From: Brevibacterium sp. JSBI002
GTDB taxonomy: Bacteria > Actinomycetota > Actinomycetes > Actinomycetales > Brevibacteriaceae
Direction: 5' to 3'
Assembly (NCBI RefSeq): GCF_026013965.1
Contig: NZ_CP110341.1
Location: forward strand, 2,418,001 to 2,482,000
Length of the DNA: 64,000 nucleotides
The notes under the pieces are model-generated. The model searched no databases. It saw only the letters and a list, made by a program, of their open reading frames with translations, and had not been told where the DNA came from. The translations under genes were made by a program, and so were the position numbers. Positions 8,695 to 17,603 of the stretch are shown here, piece after piece (the stretch's first letter is position 1; each line of letters begins with the position of its first letter).

Positions 8695-9633
8695 TCAGGC
8701 GAGGTCGATGGCAAAGGCGGTCAGAGACTTCAGACCGCCGTTCCGACGCACTTCGGCCACGGAGACGAGGGCATCGTCGCAGATGACGGCGACCTCTCGG
8801 TTCCCTGTGTCGTCGGCACCGGGGTCGGTATGCCAGTCACCAGCAGCAACGGTCTTGCCCTGCATGAGGGCGCGGGCCCGATCGGCATCGACGGTGACGA
8901 CGGGCAGGAGAGTGCGGGCCGTCTCGGCGAGGGAGATGAGGGTGGGCGCGGGAACGTCGAGGTCCTCGGGCAGGGTCACGGCCTGGTCGATGTGGAAATC
9001 GCCGACACGCGTCCTCCGGAGCGCGGTGAGGTGCCCGAAAACGCCGAGATCGGTGCCGATATCGCGGGCCAGGGCGCGCACATAGGTGCCCGACGAGCAG
9101 TCGACTTCGACATCGACGTCGATATGCCCGTCCTCGGCGGCGAAGCGGATGTCGATGATCTGGAACTCCGAGACTTCGACGCGGCGGGACTTGAGTTCTA
9201 CGTTCTCACCGGCACGGACCCGGGCGTAAGAACGCTTGCCGTCGACCTTGATAGCCGAGACGGCACTGGGCACCTGGTCGATGGGGCCGCGCAGCTTGGC
9301 CACGGCGGCTTCGATAACCGCAGCGTCGACACGAGCGAGATCGGACGGGTCAGCAAAGCGATCGGGCTCGGAATCGGCGTCATCGGTCGGGGTCGACGAC
9401 CCCAGGCGGATGGTGGCGAAGTAGGTCTTCGATACCCCGGTGATGTAGGTGAGCAGCTTGGTGCCGCGGCCGAGGCCGAGCACGAGGACGCCCGTGGCCA
9501 TCGGGTCGAGAGTGCCGGCGTGGCCGACCTTCTTCGTCCCGAACCAGCGGCGGATGCGGGAGACCACGCCATGGGAACTCAGTCCCTGCGGTTTGTCACA
9601 GACGAGGACGCCCTGTGGGGAAGTATCGCTCAC
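8695..9633 (-). CDS. truB: tRNA pseudouridine-55 synthase
   Basis: Isomerises U55 in the T-loop of tRNAs. The catalytic aspartate is in GHAGTLDPMATGVL (near residue 43). Further family blocks are SKTYFATIRLG, PSAVSAIKVDGKRSYARVR and CSSGTYVRALARDIG. The length of 312 residues is usual for actinobacteria. The start is GTG 9631-9633, 11 bases after the stop of the envelope-protein gene; no clear ribosome site is seen, so coupling to that gene is likely. In most actinobacteria truB directly follows rbfA; here one extra gene is inserted. Confidence 0.95.
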   Translation of the reverse strand: MSDTSPQGVLVCDKPQGLSSHGVVSRIRRWFGTKKVGHAGTLDPMATGVLVLGLGRGTKLLTYITGVSKTYFATIRLGSSTPTDDADSEPDRFADPSDLARVDAAVIEAAVAKLRGPIDQVPSAVSAIKVDGKRSYARVRAGENVELKSRRVEVSEFQIIDIRFAAEDGHIDVDVEVDCSSGTYVRALARDIGTDLGVFGHLTALRRTRVGDFHIDQAVTLPEDLDVPAPTLISLAETARTLLPVVTVDADRARALMQGKTVAAGDWHTDPGADDTGNREVAVICDDALVSVAEVRRNGGLKSLTAFAIDLA

Positions 9634-9644
9634 TGGGTGTGCGA

Positions 9645-10526
9645 TCAGTTGAAGGACGCGTGCACGTGGTCGAAGTGATTGGCGGTCGCGTCTCCGCGGT
9701 CCTCCATGCCCTTCCAGCCCTGTCCGGGCATCCAGATGCGCTGCTTCCAGATGACGTACTTGACGTTGAGGGCGCTCTGGTTCTGGATGAGGTACTCGGC
9801 GATGCGGTCACCGGTGGATCCGGTGATCATGATATCGACTGCTTCACCGGTGTTGTGGTCCGAACCGGTGCCGGGGCGACGTCCGCCGAAGGTCTTGACC
9901 TCGGGGAACTTCGCGCAGACTGCACGGTAGCCGTTGACGGCATTCGGCAGCAGGCCGGACTCGATCGAGGAGGACACGCTGCACGGCGGAGCCGAGGTGT
10001 CCGAGGAGGTGCCTTCGCCCTCACCGGACGACTTCTCGTCCGAAGACTTCTCATCGGAGGACGAATCGTCGCTCTTCTCCGAGGAGGCCGAGGATTCGGC
10101 GGTCGGCTTGGGCTTCGGCGGAGCCTTGACCTCGAGATCGGTCTTCGAGGTCTTGTTCTTGTACTTCGGGTCGTCCTTGACCTTCTCCAGGTACTCTTCG
10201 CCGGCCTTCTTGCGTTCGGCGTCGAGCTCTTTCTGGCTCGGGGTCGAGGCAGCGGTCGACTCCTCGGGGGTCGTCGATGCAGCCTCGGTGGTGACGTTGC
10301 CGGATTCGGGTGGCCCCATGACGACGGTCGAACCGACGACGGCGGCGGTCGCGGCTGCTGGAACGGCGATCGCGGCGACGACGGGACGCTGCTTGACGGT
10401 CGCCAGCACGGAAGTCGCCGAGGACGGCGCATTCGCTGCGCGTCGGCCGGCGGAGCGCCTGCCGGGAGCCAGGTCCCGGATCAGCTGCTTCGCGAACGAC
10501 GGCTTCGGTGAGGAGTGCTTACCCAA
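9645..10526 (-). CDS. Membrane-anchored protein with ARB-07466-like C-terminal domain
   Basis: Envelope protein of 293 residues starting at TTG 10524-10526 with AAGGGA eight bases upstream. It has a basic cytoplasmic N-terminus, one hydrophobic segment at about 48-70, a charged helical stretch at about 95-125 and a Ser/Glu/Asp-rich low-complexity linker at about 135-180. The cysteine-containing C-terminal domain (about 185-293) has GTGSDHNTGEAVDIMI and NHFDHVHASF. That domain resembles the ARB-07466-like domain found at the C-terminus of actinobacterial secreted cell-wall proteins; the paired histidines and aspartates look metal-binding. It is inserted between rbfA and truB and has its own promoter region with OmpR-type direct repeats, suggesting cell-wall control. 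Confidence 0.75.
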   Translation of the reverse strand: MGKHSSPKPSFAKQLIRDLAPGRRSAGRRAANAPSSATSVLATVKQRPVVAAIAVPAAATAAVVGSTVVMGPPESGNVTTEAASTTPEESTAASTPSQKELDAERKKAGEEYLEKVKDDPKYKNKTSKTDLEVKAPPKPKPTAESSASSEKSDDSSSDEKSSDEKSSGEGEGTSSDTSAPPCSVSSSIESGLLPNAVNGYRAVCAKFPEVKTFGGRRPGTGSDHNTGEAVDIMITGSTGDRIAEYLIQNQSALNVKYVIWKQRIWMPGQGWKGMEDRGDATANHFDHVHASFN

Positions 10527-10549
10527 TGCAGAATTCCCTTAACAGAGTC

Positions 10550-10620
10550 GTAATCATTTCGTTACCGCAAAAAGTCTACGACATCTCGGAAAGATAACAA
10601 AACTGTTACGAGAACTTTTT
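10550..10620 (-). promoter_or_regulatory. Promoter region with two GTAAC-N6 direct-repeat boxes
   Basis: On the minus strand GTAAC-N6-ATTAC (10550-10565) and GTAAC-N6-GTTAT (10594-10609) begin 44 bases apart, close to four helix turns. Between and over them lies a sigma-A-like promoter, TTGTTA with a 16-base spacer to TAGACT. Two half-sites separated by six bases is the layout bound by OmpR-family regulators such as MtrA and GlnR in actinobacteria. MtrA controls cell-wall genes, which would suit the downstream gene, but this is inference. Confidence 0.5.
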
Positions 10621-10720
10621 TTCGCGACGTGACGAAGCTCAAATCGGGCAGATAGCCGTCATTCTGCCGCTCTCCCCCGATGACCAGGCGCGATGCACTC
10701 TGTTCGGTGGGATGCGACGA

Positions 10721-11155
10721 TCACTCTTCGTCGGCGTCGTCGGCCTTCTTGTACGGGTCGGATTCACCTGCATGCTGCGCGTTCTTGGCCAACCCGGCCA
10801 CTCGAGCATCGTCGGCGGCAGCCTGAGCGAGCAGTCCGTCGAGACGGGCGGCCGCCTCGGGGACGGCATCGGCGATGAATTCGAGACTCGGTGTCAGACG
10901 GATCGTCAGCCCCTTGCCGACCTCGGACCGGATGAAGCCCTTGGCCGATTCGAGAGCATGGCCGGTGCCGACGAGATCCTGGTCGTCGCCGTAGACGGTG
11001 TAGAAGATGGTGGCGTGCTGCAGATCGCCGGTCACACGCACATCGGTGACGGTGACGAAGCCGAGGCGGGGATCCTTGAGCTTGCGCTCGATGGTGCTGG
11101 CGACGATGACCTTGATCTGGTCGGCGATCTTGCGGGCCCGTGTCGAGTCTGCCAT
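10721..11155 (-). CDS. rbfA: 30S ribosome-binding factor A
   Basis: KH-type factor that helps mature the 5' end of 16S rRNA, 144 residues. The KH-fold segment runs from ADSTRARKIADQIKVIVA through DPRLGFVTVTDVRVTGDLQHA to RLTPSLEFIAD. An Ala/Asp-rich tail follows. ATG 11153-11155 has AAGGA eight bases upstream; open frame further upstream is not homologous. It follows infB after 190 bases that contain a GC-rich hairpin. Confidence 0.95.
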   Translation of the reverse strand: MADSTRARKIADQIKVIVASTIERKLKDPRLGFVTVTDVRVTGDLQHATIFYTVYGDDQDLVGTGHALESAKGFIRSEVGKGLTIRLTPSLEFIADAVPEAAARLDGLLAQAAADDARVAGLAKNAQHAGESDPYKKADDADEE

Positions 11156-11221
11156 GGTGTGTGTCCTTCTGTTCGGGGCCGGAACAACTCTTCCGGCCCT
11201 ATGATAGCTGTGCAATCGAAC

Positions 11222-11263
11222 CGGCTCCGGCCGGTCCCCCATTCAGGGGGCCGACCGGAGCCG
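11222..11263 (-). terminator. GC-rich imperfect hairpin between infB and rbfA
   Basis: CGGCT, CCGGT and CCCCC blocks on the left pair with GGGGG, ACCGG and AGCCG on the right around an ATTCA loop, with 3-4-base bulges. There is no T-run. It may attenuate read-through from infB. A smaller GGCCGGAA/TTCCGGCC hairpin lies at about 11179-11200, closer to rbfA. Confidence 0.4.
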
Positions 11264-11345
11264 TCGACTCACGATGTGAGTCCCATCCTCCTCGGCTGCG
11301 CTGCTGCGCTGTCGGATCAGCGGGTGCGACTCGCTGTGCGACCGA

Positions 11346-14266
11346 TCAGTCGCGCGGCTTCTCCTGCATCTCGAAGGTCTCGATGATGTCGCCGACGCGC
11401 AGGTCGTTGAACTTGCCGAGTCCGATACCGCACTCGTAGCCCTCGCGGACCTCGGTCGCATCGTCCTTGAACCGGCGCAGCGATTCGATGTGGACGTTGT
11501 CGCCGATGACGATTCCGTCGCGGGTGACCCGAGCGGTCGAGTTCCGCTTGATGAGGCCGTCGCGGACGATCGAACCGGCGATGTTGCCGAACTTCGAGGA
11601 GCGGAAAACCTCGCGGATCTCCGCGGTACCGGTCTGGACCTCTTCGTACTCGGGCTTGAGCATGCCCTTGAGCGAGGACTCGATGTCGTCGATCGCCTGG
11701 TAGATGACCGAGTAGTAGCGGACGTCGACGCCTTCGCGGTCTGCCAGGTCGCGAGCCTTCGCTTCCGGACGGACGTTGAAGCCGAGGACGATCGCGTTGT
11801 CGACCGTGGCCAGGTTGATGTCGTTCTCCGTGATCGCACCGACGCCGCGGTGGATGATCCGCAGGTCGACGTCGTCGCCCACATCGATCTTGAGCAGCGA
11901 ATCCTCGAGCGCTTCGACTGCACCGGAGACGTCACCCTTGAGGATGAGGTTGAGCATGTCGACCTTGCCCTCAGCCAGAGCCTTCGTGAAGTCCTCGAGG
12001 CTGATGCGCTTGCGACCGCGGGCCTGAGCGGCGTTGCGCTCGATGGCATCACGCTTCTCAGCGATTTGGCGGGCCGTGCGATCGTCATCGGTGGAGATGA
12101 ACGAGTCACCGGCACGCGGGACGGACGACAGACCGAGCACCTGCACGGGGCGGGAGGGTCCGGCCTCCTCGACGACGTTTCCGTTCTCGTCGAACATCGC
12201 ACGCACACGTCCGTAGGCGGTGCCGCAGACGATGGCGTCGCCCTGGCGAAGGGTGCCGGACTCGACGAGCACGGTGGCGACCGCACCGCGGCCCTTGTCG
12301 AGCTTGGCTTCGATCGCGATGCCGCGAGCGGACTTGTCGGGGTTCGCCCGCAGGTCCAGGGCCGCATCGGTGGTCAGCAGAACGGATTCGAGCAGCTGGT
12401 CGATGCCCTCGCGCTTGAGCGCGGAGATCGGCACGAACATGGTCTCGCCGCCGTATTCTTCGGCCACGAGGTTGTATTCGGTCAGCTGCTGCATGACCTT
12501 GGCGGGGTTGGCGCCTTCCTTGTCGATCTTGTTCACGGCCACGACGATCGGCACATCGGCCGCCTGAGCGTGGTTGAGAGCTTCGATCGTCTGCGGCATG
12601 ACGCCGTCGTCGGCGGCGACCACGAGGATCGCGAGGTCCGTCGACTTCGCACCACGGGCACGCATGGCGGTGAACGCCTCGTGACCAGGGGTATCGAGGA
12701 AGGTGATCTTGCGATCTTCTCCCTCGTGCTCGACCTCGGCCTGGTAGGCACCGATGTGCTGGGTGATTCCGCCGGCCTCGCGGGAAGCGACATTGGCCGA
12801 GCGGATCGCGTCGAGCAGCTTGGTCTTACCGTGGTCGACGTGACCCATGACGGTGACGACCGGCGGACGTGCCTGCAGGTCCTCGTCGTCCTCTTCTGCG
12901 GCTTCGGCATCGAGGTCGATATCGAAGGTCTCCAGCAGCTCACGGTCTTCGTCTTCGGGAGAGACGATCTCGATCTTGTAGCCGAGCTCTTCGCCGAGGA
13001 CCTCGAAGGTCGCCTCGTCGAGGGACTGGGTGATCGTGGCCATCTCACCGAGGTGGAAGAGCACGGTCACGAGGTTCGTCGGATCGGTATTGATCTTCTC
13101 GGCGAAGTCGGCCAGCGAGGAGCCGCGACGCAGACGCAGCGGCGTGTTGCCGTCTCCGCGCGGAACGGTGACGCCACCGACCGAGGGAGCCTGCATCTGC
13201 TCGAGCTCTGCGCGCTTCGCCCGCTTCGACTTGCGTCCCTTCTGACGGGGACCGCCGCCGCGGCCGAATGCACCCTGCGTGCTTCCGCGCCCGCGACCTG
13301 AACCGCGACCACCGGGACCGCCGCCGGGTCCACGACGAGGACCGCCGGGGGCGCGCCCGGGGCACCGGGTGCGCCGCCGCCTGGGGCGTTTCCGCGTCCG
13401 CCGCCGCCGCGACCGCGGCCGGGAGCGGGTTTGTTCAGTGCCGAGTTCTTCAGCATCGACGGGTTCGGGCGTGGTGCGCCCGGGCGAGGTGCCGGACGGG
13501 GACCGCCCGAGGATTCCTCACCGGATCCGCGCTGCTTCTGGCCGGGCTTCGGCATTCCCTGCGAAGGCGCGAACGGGTTGTTGCCGGGGCGTCCGCCCTG
13601 GCCACCCTGACCGCCTTGGCCACCCTGGCCGCCGGAACGTCCGCCGGGCTTGGATCCGCGACCGGGCTTCGGCATTCCCTGCGAGGACGCGAAGGGGTTG
13701 TTACCGGGACGCGCGGCACCGCGACCGCCGGGCTTAGCAGCACCCGGCTTGGGTGCTCCGGGTTTCGGCGCTCCGGGCTTGGGCGCGGCAGCCGGCTTCG
13801 GAGCACCGGGCTTCGGCGCCGAGGAGGCAGCCGGCTTGGCTGCGGGCGCCTCGGTCGGTTCGGCTGCCTTCGGGGCAGCCGGGGTCGCCGGCTTGGCGGC
13901 AGGCTTCGGTGCGGACTTCGCAGCGGGGGCGGCATCCTCGGTGGGGGCCGATTTCTCCGCACCGGCGGACTTCGCAGCACCCGGCTTGGCAGCCGACTTC
14001 GCGGCGGGCTTGGGTGCGGGCTTCGCACCGGGTTTCGGGGCTCCGGGCTTCGCGGCCGGCTTGGCGGATTTCTTCGCGCCGGTGGACTTCTCACCATCAG
14101 CGGAAGAGGAATCGGCGAATGCCTCCTTCACGCGGCGCACGACGGGCGCTTCGAGCGTCGAAGAGGCGGAGCGAACGAATTCGCCCATGTCCTGGAGCTT
14201 TTCGAGGACGTTCTTACTTGTTGTGCCGAGCTCTTTCGCGAGCTCATGGACACGGGGCTTTGCCAC
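11346..14266 (-). CDS. infB: Translation initiation factor IF-2, interrupted by an apparent one-base deletion
   Basis: GTPase that places initiator tRNA on the ribosome. The GTG start (14264-14266) follows AGGAG. An IF2-N domain covers about residues 1-55, followed by a long Pro/Ala/Gly/Lys-rich linker with [14 protein letters not shown] and GGQGGQGG repeats. Downstream are a second IF2-N region ([17 protein letters not shown]...), the G domain with [16 protein letters not shown] and NKID, and domains II-IV ending FEMQEKPRD. The N-terminal frame carries on out of phase past the run of five G at 13347-13351, while the correct continuation ([14 protein letters not shown]) is in the next frame. 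One extra C in that run would give a single 973-residue protein. Because infB is essential, a base-calling error in a homopolymer is most likely. Confidence 0.93.
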
Positions 14267-14280
14267 AGTTCTCCTGTCCG

Positions 14281-14341
14281 GGTTCTTTCCCGGTCAGGAA
14301 AGAACCTCATCAATGAAGAGCAGTACTCATTTCACTGCTCT
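14281..14341 (-). promoter_or_regulatory. infB leader with two hairpins
   Basis: GGTTCTTTCC (14281-14290) and GGAAAGAACC (14297-14306) form a perfect 10-bp stem with a six-base loop, 14 bases before the infB GTG. AGAGCAGT (14317-14324) and ACTGCTCT (14334-14341) form a second, 8-bp stem. The pair sits between ylxR and infB and could modulate read-through or translation of infB. Confidence 0.45.
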
Positions 14342-14396
14342 CTCGAATTCCGTTTGGGTGTCATCGTGCGACACTCACAACTTGTCATCCATTCGG

Positions 14397-14735
14397 CTAC
14401 CCGATCTCTTTGGGTTCGGTGTCCGGCCTCGGGAGGTCCGAGGCGGTGATCTTCGTTCGAAAGGATCGAGCGAAGGCGGCAGTGGTCAGGGCCTTGTCCA
14501 GGCACTTCGCATCAGGATGCACCCACGCACCACGTCCCGGCAGTGTCGCTGACACATCGCGGACGACGGCGGGGTGCTGATCGGGGCGGAACACGAAGCG
14601 TGTCAGCTCGTCCCGACCGGCCTTCTGCCTACAGGCGATGCACGTCCTTACGGGTCCATCACCAACATTCACAATGAATGATTCTACAGCACCGGCACCC
14701 CCGCTCGCGCCAAGGGGGCCAGTGGTGCGAATCAC
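14397..14735 (-). CDS. ylxR: YlxR family RNA/DNA-binding protein
   Basis: Small basic protein of the DUF448/YlxR family, always found between nusA and infB. The signature [22 protein letters not shown] begins near residue 27, followed by the [17 protein letters not shown] segment. The start is uncertain. GTG 14733-14735 lies nine bases after the nusA stop and lacks a ribosome site, giving 112 residues; an internal GTG at 14670-14672 gives a more typical length of about 91. It is probably translated by coupling to nusA. Confidence 0.88.
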   Translation of the reverse strand: MIRTTGPLGASGGAGAVESFIVNVGDGPVRTCIACRQKAGRDELTRFVFRPDQHPAVVRDVSATLPGRGAWVHPDAKCLDKALTTAAFARSFRTKITASDLPRPDTEPKEIG

Positions 14736-14744
14736 TGCACGAGG

Positions 14745-15707
14745 CTATTTGCCCGCGACGATGTCGATCTTCCAGCCGGTGAGCTTGGCTGCCAGGCGGG
14801 CGTTCTGCCCTTCCTTGCCGATGGCCAGGGACAGCTGGTCGTTGGGGACTACTGCGCGGGATTCCTGAGCGGCGGCGTCGAGGATCTCGACGCTTTTGGC
14901 CTTGGCCGGGGACAGGGCGTGGGCGATGAATTTCGCCGGGTCGTCGGAGTAGTCGACGATGTCGATCTTCTCCTGTCCGAGTTCGTTCATCACCGCGCGC
15001 ACACGGGAGCCGAGTTCGCCGATGCACGATCCCTTCGCGTTGACTCCCGGCTTCGTGGCGCGCACGGCGAGCTTCGTGCGGTGGCCGGCTTCGCGGGCCA
15101 GGGACACGATCTCGACGGTGCCGTCGGCGATCTCCGGAGCCTCATGGGCGAAGAGTCGACGCACGAGGTTCGGGTGGGTACGGGAGACGGTGACCGAGGT
15201 GCCCTTCGTGCCCTTGTGCACGTCAGCGATGTAGACGCGCAGGCGGGTGCCGTGGGCGTAGGTTTCGCCGGGGACCTGTTCGTGCGGAGGCAGCACGGCT
15301 TCGACGTCTCCGATGTCGACCTGCACCATCTGCGGGTCGCGGCCCTGCTGGATGATGCCCGAGACGATCTCGCCCTCACGGCCCTTGAATGTGCCGAGGA
15401 GCGTCTCGTCCTCGACATCACGCAACCGCTGGTGGATGACCTGCCTAGCGGTCTGGGCGGCGATGCGGCCGAAGCCGGTGGGAGTGTCGTCGAACTCGCC
15501 GATCGGATTGTCGTCGTTGTCGAATTCAACGGCGAGGATGCGCACCTCGCCGGTGGACTTGTCGAGTTCGGCACGGGCGTCGGGCCAGGCCCCTTCGGTC
15601 TTCTGGTAGGCGAGGAAGAGCGCCTGTTCGATGAGTTCGATGAGGGTTTCCAGCGGAATCTCACGCTCTCGTTCGATGACGCGCAGAACATTGAGGTCGA
15701 TGTCCAT
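14745..15707 (-). CDS. nusA: Transcription termination/antitermination protein NusA
   Basis: RNA polymerase-associated factor of 320 residues. The N-terminal polymerase-binding domain occupies about residues 1-120 ([20 protein letters not shown]). An S1 domain covers about 130-195, and two KH domains about 200-320, with [20 protein letters not shown] and [21 protein letters not shown]. It lacks the C-terminal acidic repeats of enterobacterial NusA, as is usual in actinobacteria. ATG 15705-15707 has GAGGAC close upstream. It is the second gene of the rimP-nusA-ylxR-infB-rbfA cluster. Confidence 0.96.
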   Translation of the reverse strand: MDIDLNVLRVIEREREIPLETLIELIEQALFLAYQKTEGAWPDARAELDKSTGEVRILAVEFDNDDNPIGEFDDTPTGFGRIAAQTARQVIHQRLRDVEDETLLGTFKGREGEIVSGIIQQGRDPQMVQVDIGDVEAVLPPHEQVPGETYAHGTRLRVYIADVHKGTKGTSVTVSRTHPNLVRRLFAHEAPEIADGTVEIVSLAREAGHRTKLAVRATKPGVNAKGSCIGELGSRVRAVMNELGQEKIDIVDYSDDPAKFIAHALSPAKAKSVEILDAAAQESRAVVPNDQLSLAIGKEGQNARLAAKLTGWKIDIVAGK

Positions 15708-15844
15708 GTCTAAGTCCTCTCTCGCTCAACCGAGCATTGAATTGTCTGTGTTCACTTATGCAGGCGCAACAGTCTATCCCAGTCTGCGCCCGCACTCTGT
15801 CTGCGAAGGGGCCGCCGCACCGCCGGAGGTACGTGAGGTTCGCC

Positions 15845-16309
15845 TCAGCGGAACTTCAATTCCACCTGGGCCTTGCGGATCTCGCCGAGGTCGACCGTCT
15901 TCGACTCCTTGCGCTGGGGGTCCGTGCCCGTGATCGAACTCTCCCCCACCTCGGCGAGGTCGAGCTTGAAGGTGTCCTTCTTCGTCGTGATCTCCAGCCG
16001 ACGGCCGATGACACGCCGGAAGTGGCGTGGGGTCTCGAGCTTCCGGGTGGCACCGGGGCTCGTGACCTCGAGCTGGTAGGGCTTGTCCCGGAAGATCTCG
16101 ACCTCGTCGAGGGCGTCGCCGACGATCTTCGTCGATTCGGCGATCTTCTCCATCGACATCGGATCGGTGCTCGATTCGTCGAGGTCGACGACGACGGTGA
16201 GCGTGCGCCGCGGACCGGCCGCCACCGCTTTGACGGTCTCGAGGTGGAATCCCGCATCCTGCAGGGGCGGGGCGAGCAGGCCCTTGATCCGCTCGACGTC
16301 TTCGTCCAT
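15845..16309 (-). CDS. rimP: Ribosome maturation factor RimP
   Basis: Needed for 30S subunit maturation, 154 residues. The N-terminal ferredoxin-like domain contains the TLTVVVDLDESST segment and MEKIAESTKIVGDALDE. The C-terminal Sm-like domain contains YQLEVTSPGATRKLETPRHFRR and GRRLEI. ATG 16307-16309 follows GGAGGAG by three to four bases. The open frame upstream of this start is not homologous. A copy of CCGAGGCGG (16341-16349) lies in its upstream region. First gene of the nusA-infB cluster. Confidence 0.95.
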   Translation of the reverse strand: MDEDVERIKGLLAPPLQDAGFHLETVKAVAAGPRRTLTVVVDLDESSTDPMSMEKIAESTKIVGDALDEVEIFRDKPYQLEVTSPGATRKLETPRHFRRVIGRRLEITTKKDTFKLDLAEVGESSITGTDPQRKESKTVDLGEIRKAQVELKFR

Positions 16310-16501
16310 TTCTCCTCCATATCCTTGTGCGTCCCCTTCGCCGAGGCGGGGCGAGAGGGCCGGCGCACCGTGCACGTGTGCGACCGCCGTGTTCTCACCC
16401 ACCCTAAGCGACAGCCGCCGTCGAGGTTAAGCCTTCGGCGCGGTTCTGCCCGGTGCGCGTCTCATTCTGCGGTCGGGCGGGCGACGGGCAGGGGACGGTC
16501 G

Positions 16502-16590
16502 AAGGTCCATCGGCGACGGCCGGAGGTCCCTCGGCGATGGCGGGTGCCCCGAGGCGTTGGTGGGTATCCCTCGGCGGTGGCGGGGCATCC
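16502..16590. repeat. Degenerate 21-22-base tandem repeat
   Basis: About four imperfect copies of a unit resembling GGTCCCTCGGCGATGGCGGG occur head to tail in the gap between the divergent rimP and lipoprotein genes. The gap 16310-16604 otherwise holds only the rimP upstream sequence and the lipoprotein ribosome site (AGGA, eight bases before ATG 16605). Confidence 0.55.
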
Positions 16591-16604
16591 GATAGGATTG
16601 CCGT

Positions 16605-17603
16605 ATGCGTTTTCCCGTCAGTCGCCGCGGCCTGCTGACTGCCGGCGTCGGCGGGTTGAGTCTGGGCCTGCTCACCGCCTGCGGCCTGCGACTTGATCAG
16701 GATCCCGAGATCCCCACTCTTGATGCGACTCAGCAGCTGCGCAATCGTCTGGCCCGTATCTTCGACTCCGCTTCTCCCGGCGCAGGGGATCCCGAATCTG
16801 CTGGTGAGAACCTTGCCGACTTCGTTGCGGCGATCGGTCCCGAATGGAATCCGCCGACCGAATTCGCCACCGAGGCGCCTCCGACCGAGAAGGACCGCAC
16901 CTTCGTCCAGGCCGCCGAGGTGGCTTCCCGCGCCGTCTTCGAGGCCTCAGCGTCCTTGGGTTCGGATCTCATTCCCGTCCTGGCCGATGTGGCCACAGGC
17001 CTTGCCCTGGTCGCCGGGATGAAGAAGCCGGAGATCATCACCACCGCCGACGAACTCATCCGCGCCGGCCGTGAGGAACTCGACCAGAGCAGGGACGGCG
17101 GCGATGATGCGACGGCGTCACCCAATGCCACCGGCGGAGCCGACGCCGATGCCAAGACGAACGACTCAGGAAGCCAGGTGCCGAAGGGGCAGGCGGAGAT
17201 GTTCAACGCGATCCTCAATCAGTCGCGGGCAGCCGCCTACGGCTATGAACGGCTGGCCGTGAACTTCGATTCGAAGTCACGCGAACGCAAAGCGGCGCTG
17301 GCCAGGCTCGACTCCTTGGGTGCCCTGTCCGGGGAGATGCTCGAACGCCTCGGTGAGGATGCAGCCGATCCGGCCGCCTCGGCGTGGAAGCTCGATCCCT
17401 CACCGACGGATGCGGACTCCGCGAAGGAGCTGGCGCTGTCGTTGGAAGACGGCATCGCCTCCGCGCTTCTGCCCTGGTTGGAGGCGGACGCCTCGGCGAT
17501 TCTCAGGCTCTGGGAATCGGCCCGGTTGCGGATGGCCTTCGCCGATCCGCAGCCGCTGCGTTTCACCTATGACGAACCCGGGCAGGCGGAGGTGCAGGAG
17601 TGA
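16605..17603 (+). CDS. Putative Tat-type lipoprotein with DUF4439-like domain
   Basis: Exported protein of 332 residues. The N-terminus has twin arginines (VSRRGLLTAG) followed by a hydrophobic stretch and the lipobox LLTAC with the acceptor cysteine at residue 26, so a lipid-anchored protein exported by Tat is likely. The C-terminal half contains AMFNAILNQSRAAAYGYERL-type helices like the ferritin-like DUF4439 domain; an Asp/Gly/Ala-rich linker separates the halves at about residues 165-198. Its stop overlaps the start of the next gene. Function is unknown; a link to the kinase-like neighbour is suggested only by the overlap. Confidence 0.75.
   Translation: MRFPVSRRGLLTAGVGGLSLGLLTACGLRLDQDPEIPTLDATQQLRNRLARIFDSASPGAGDPESAGENLADFVAAIGPEWNPPTEFATEAPPTEKDRTFVQAAEVASRAVFEASASLGSDLIPVLADVATGLALVAGMKKPEIITTADELIRAGREELDQSRDGGDDATASPNATGGADADAKTNDSGSQVPKGQAEMFNAILNQSRAAAYGYERLAVNFDSKSRERKAALARLDSLGALSGEMLERLGEDAADPAASAWKLDPSPTDADSAKELALSLEDGIASALLPWLEADASAILRLWESARLRMAFADPQPLRFTYDEPGQAEVQE

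Noticed and set aside
11490-13301. 603-codon plus-strand open frame opposite infB
   Set aside because: It is the antisense of conserved IF-2 codons; long open complements are common in GC-rich genes and the translation is Asp/Val/Arg-rich without any family features.
13540-13720. GGQGG and PGNNPFA repeats in infB as a CRISPR-like or mobile repeat
   Set aside because: They are in-frame low-complexity protein repeats of the IF-2 linker, with no spacers or repeat uniformity.
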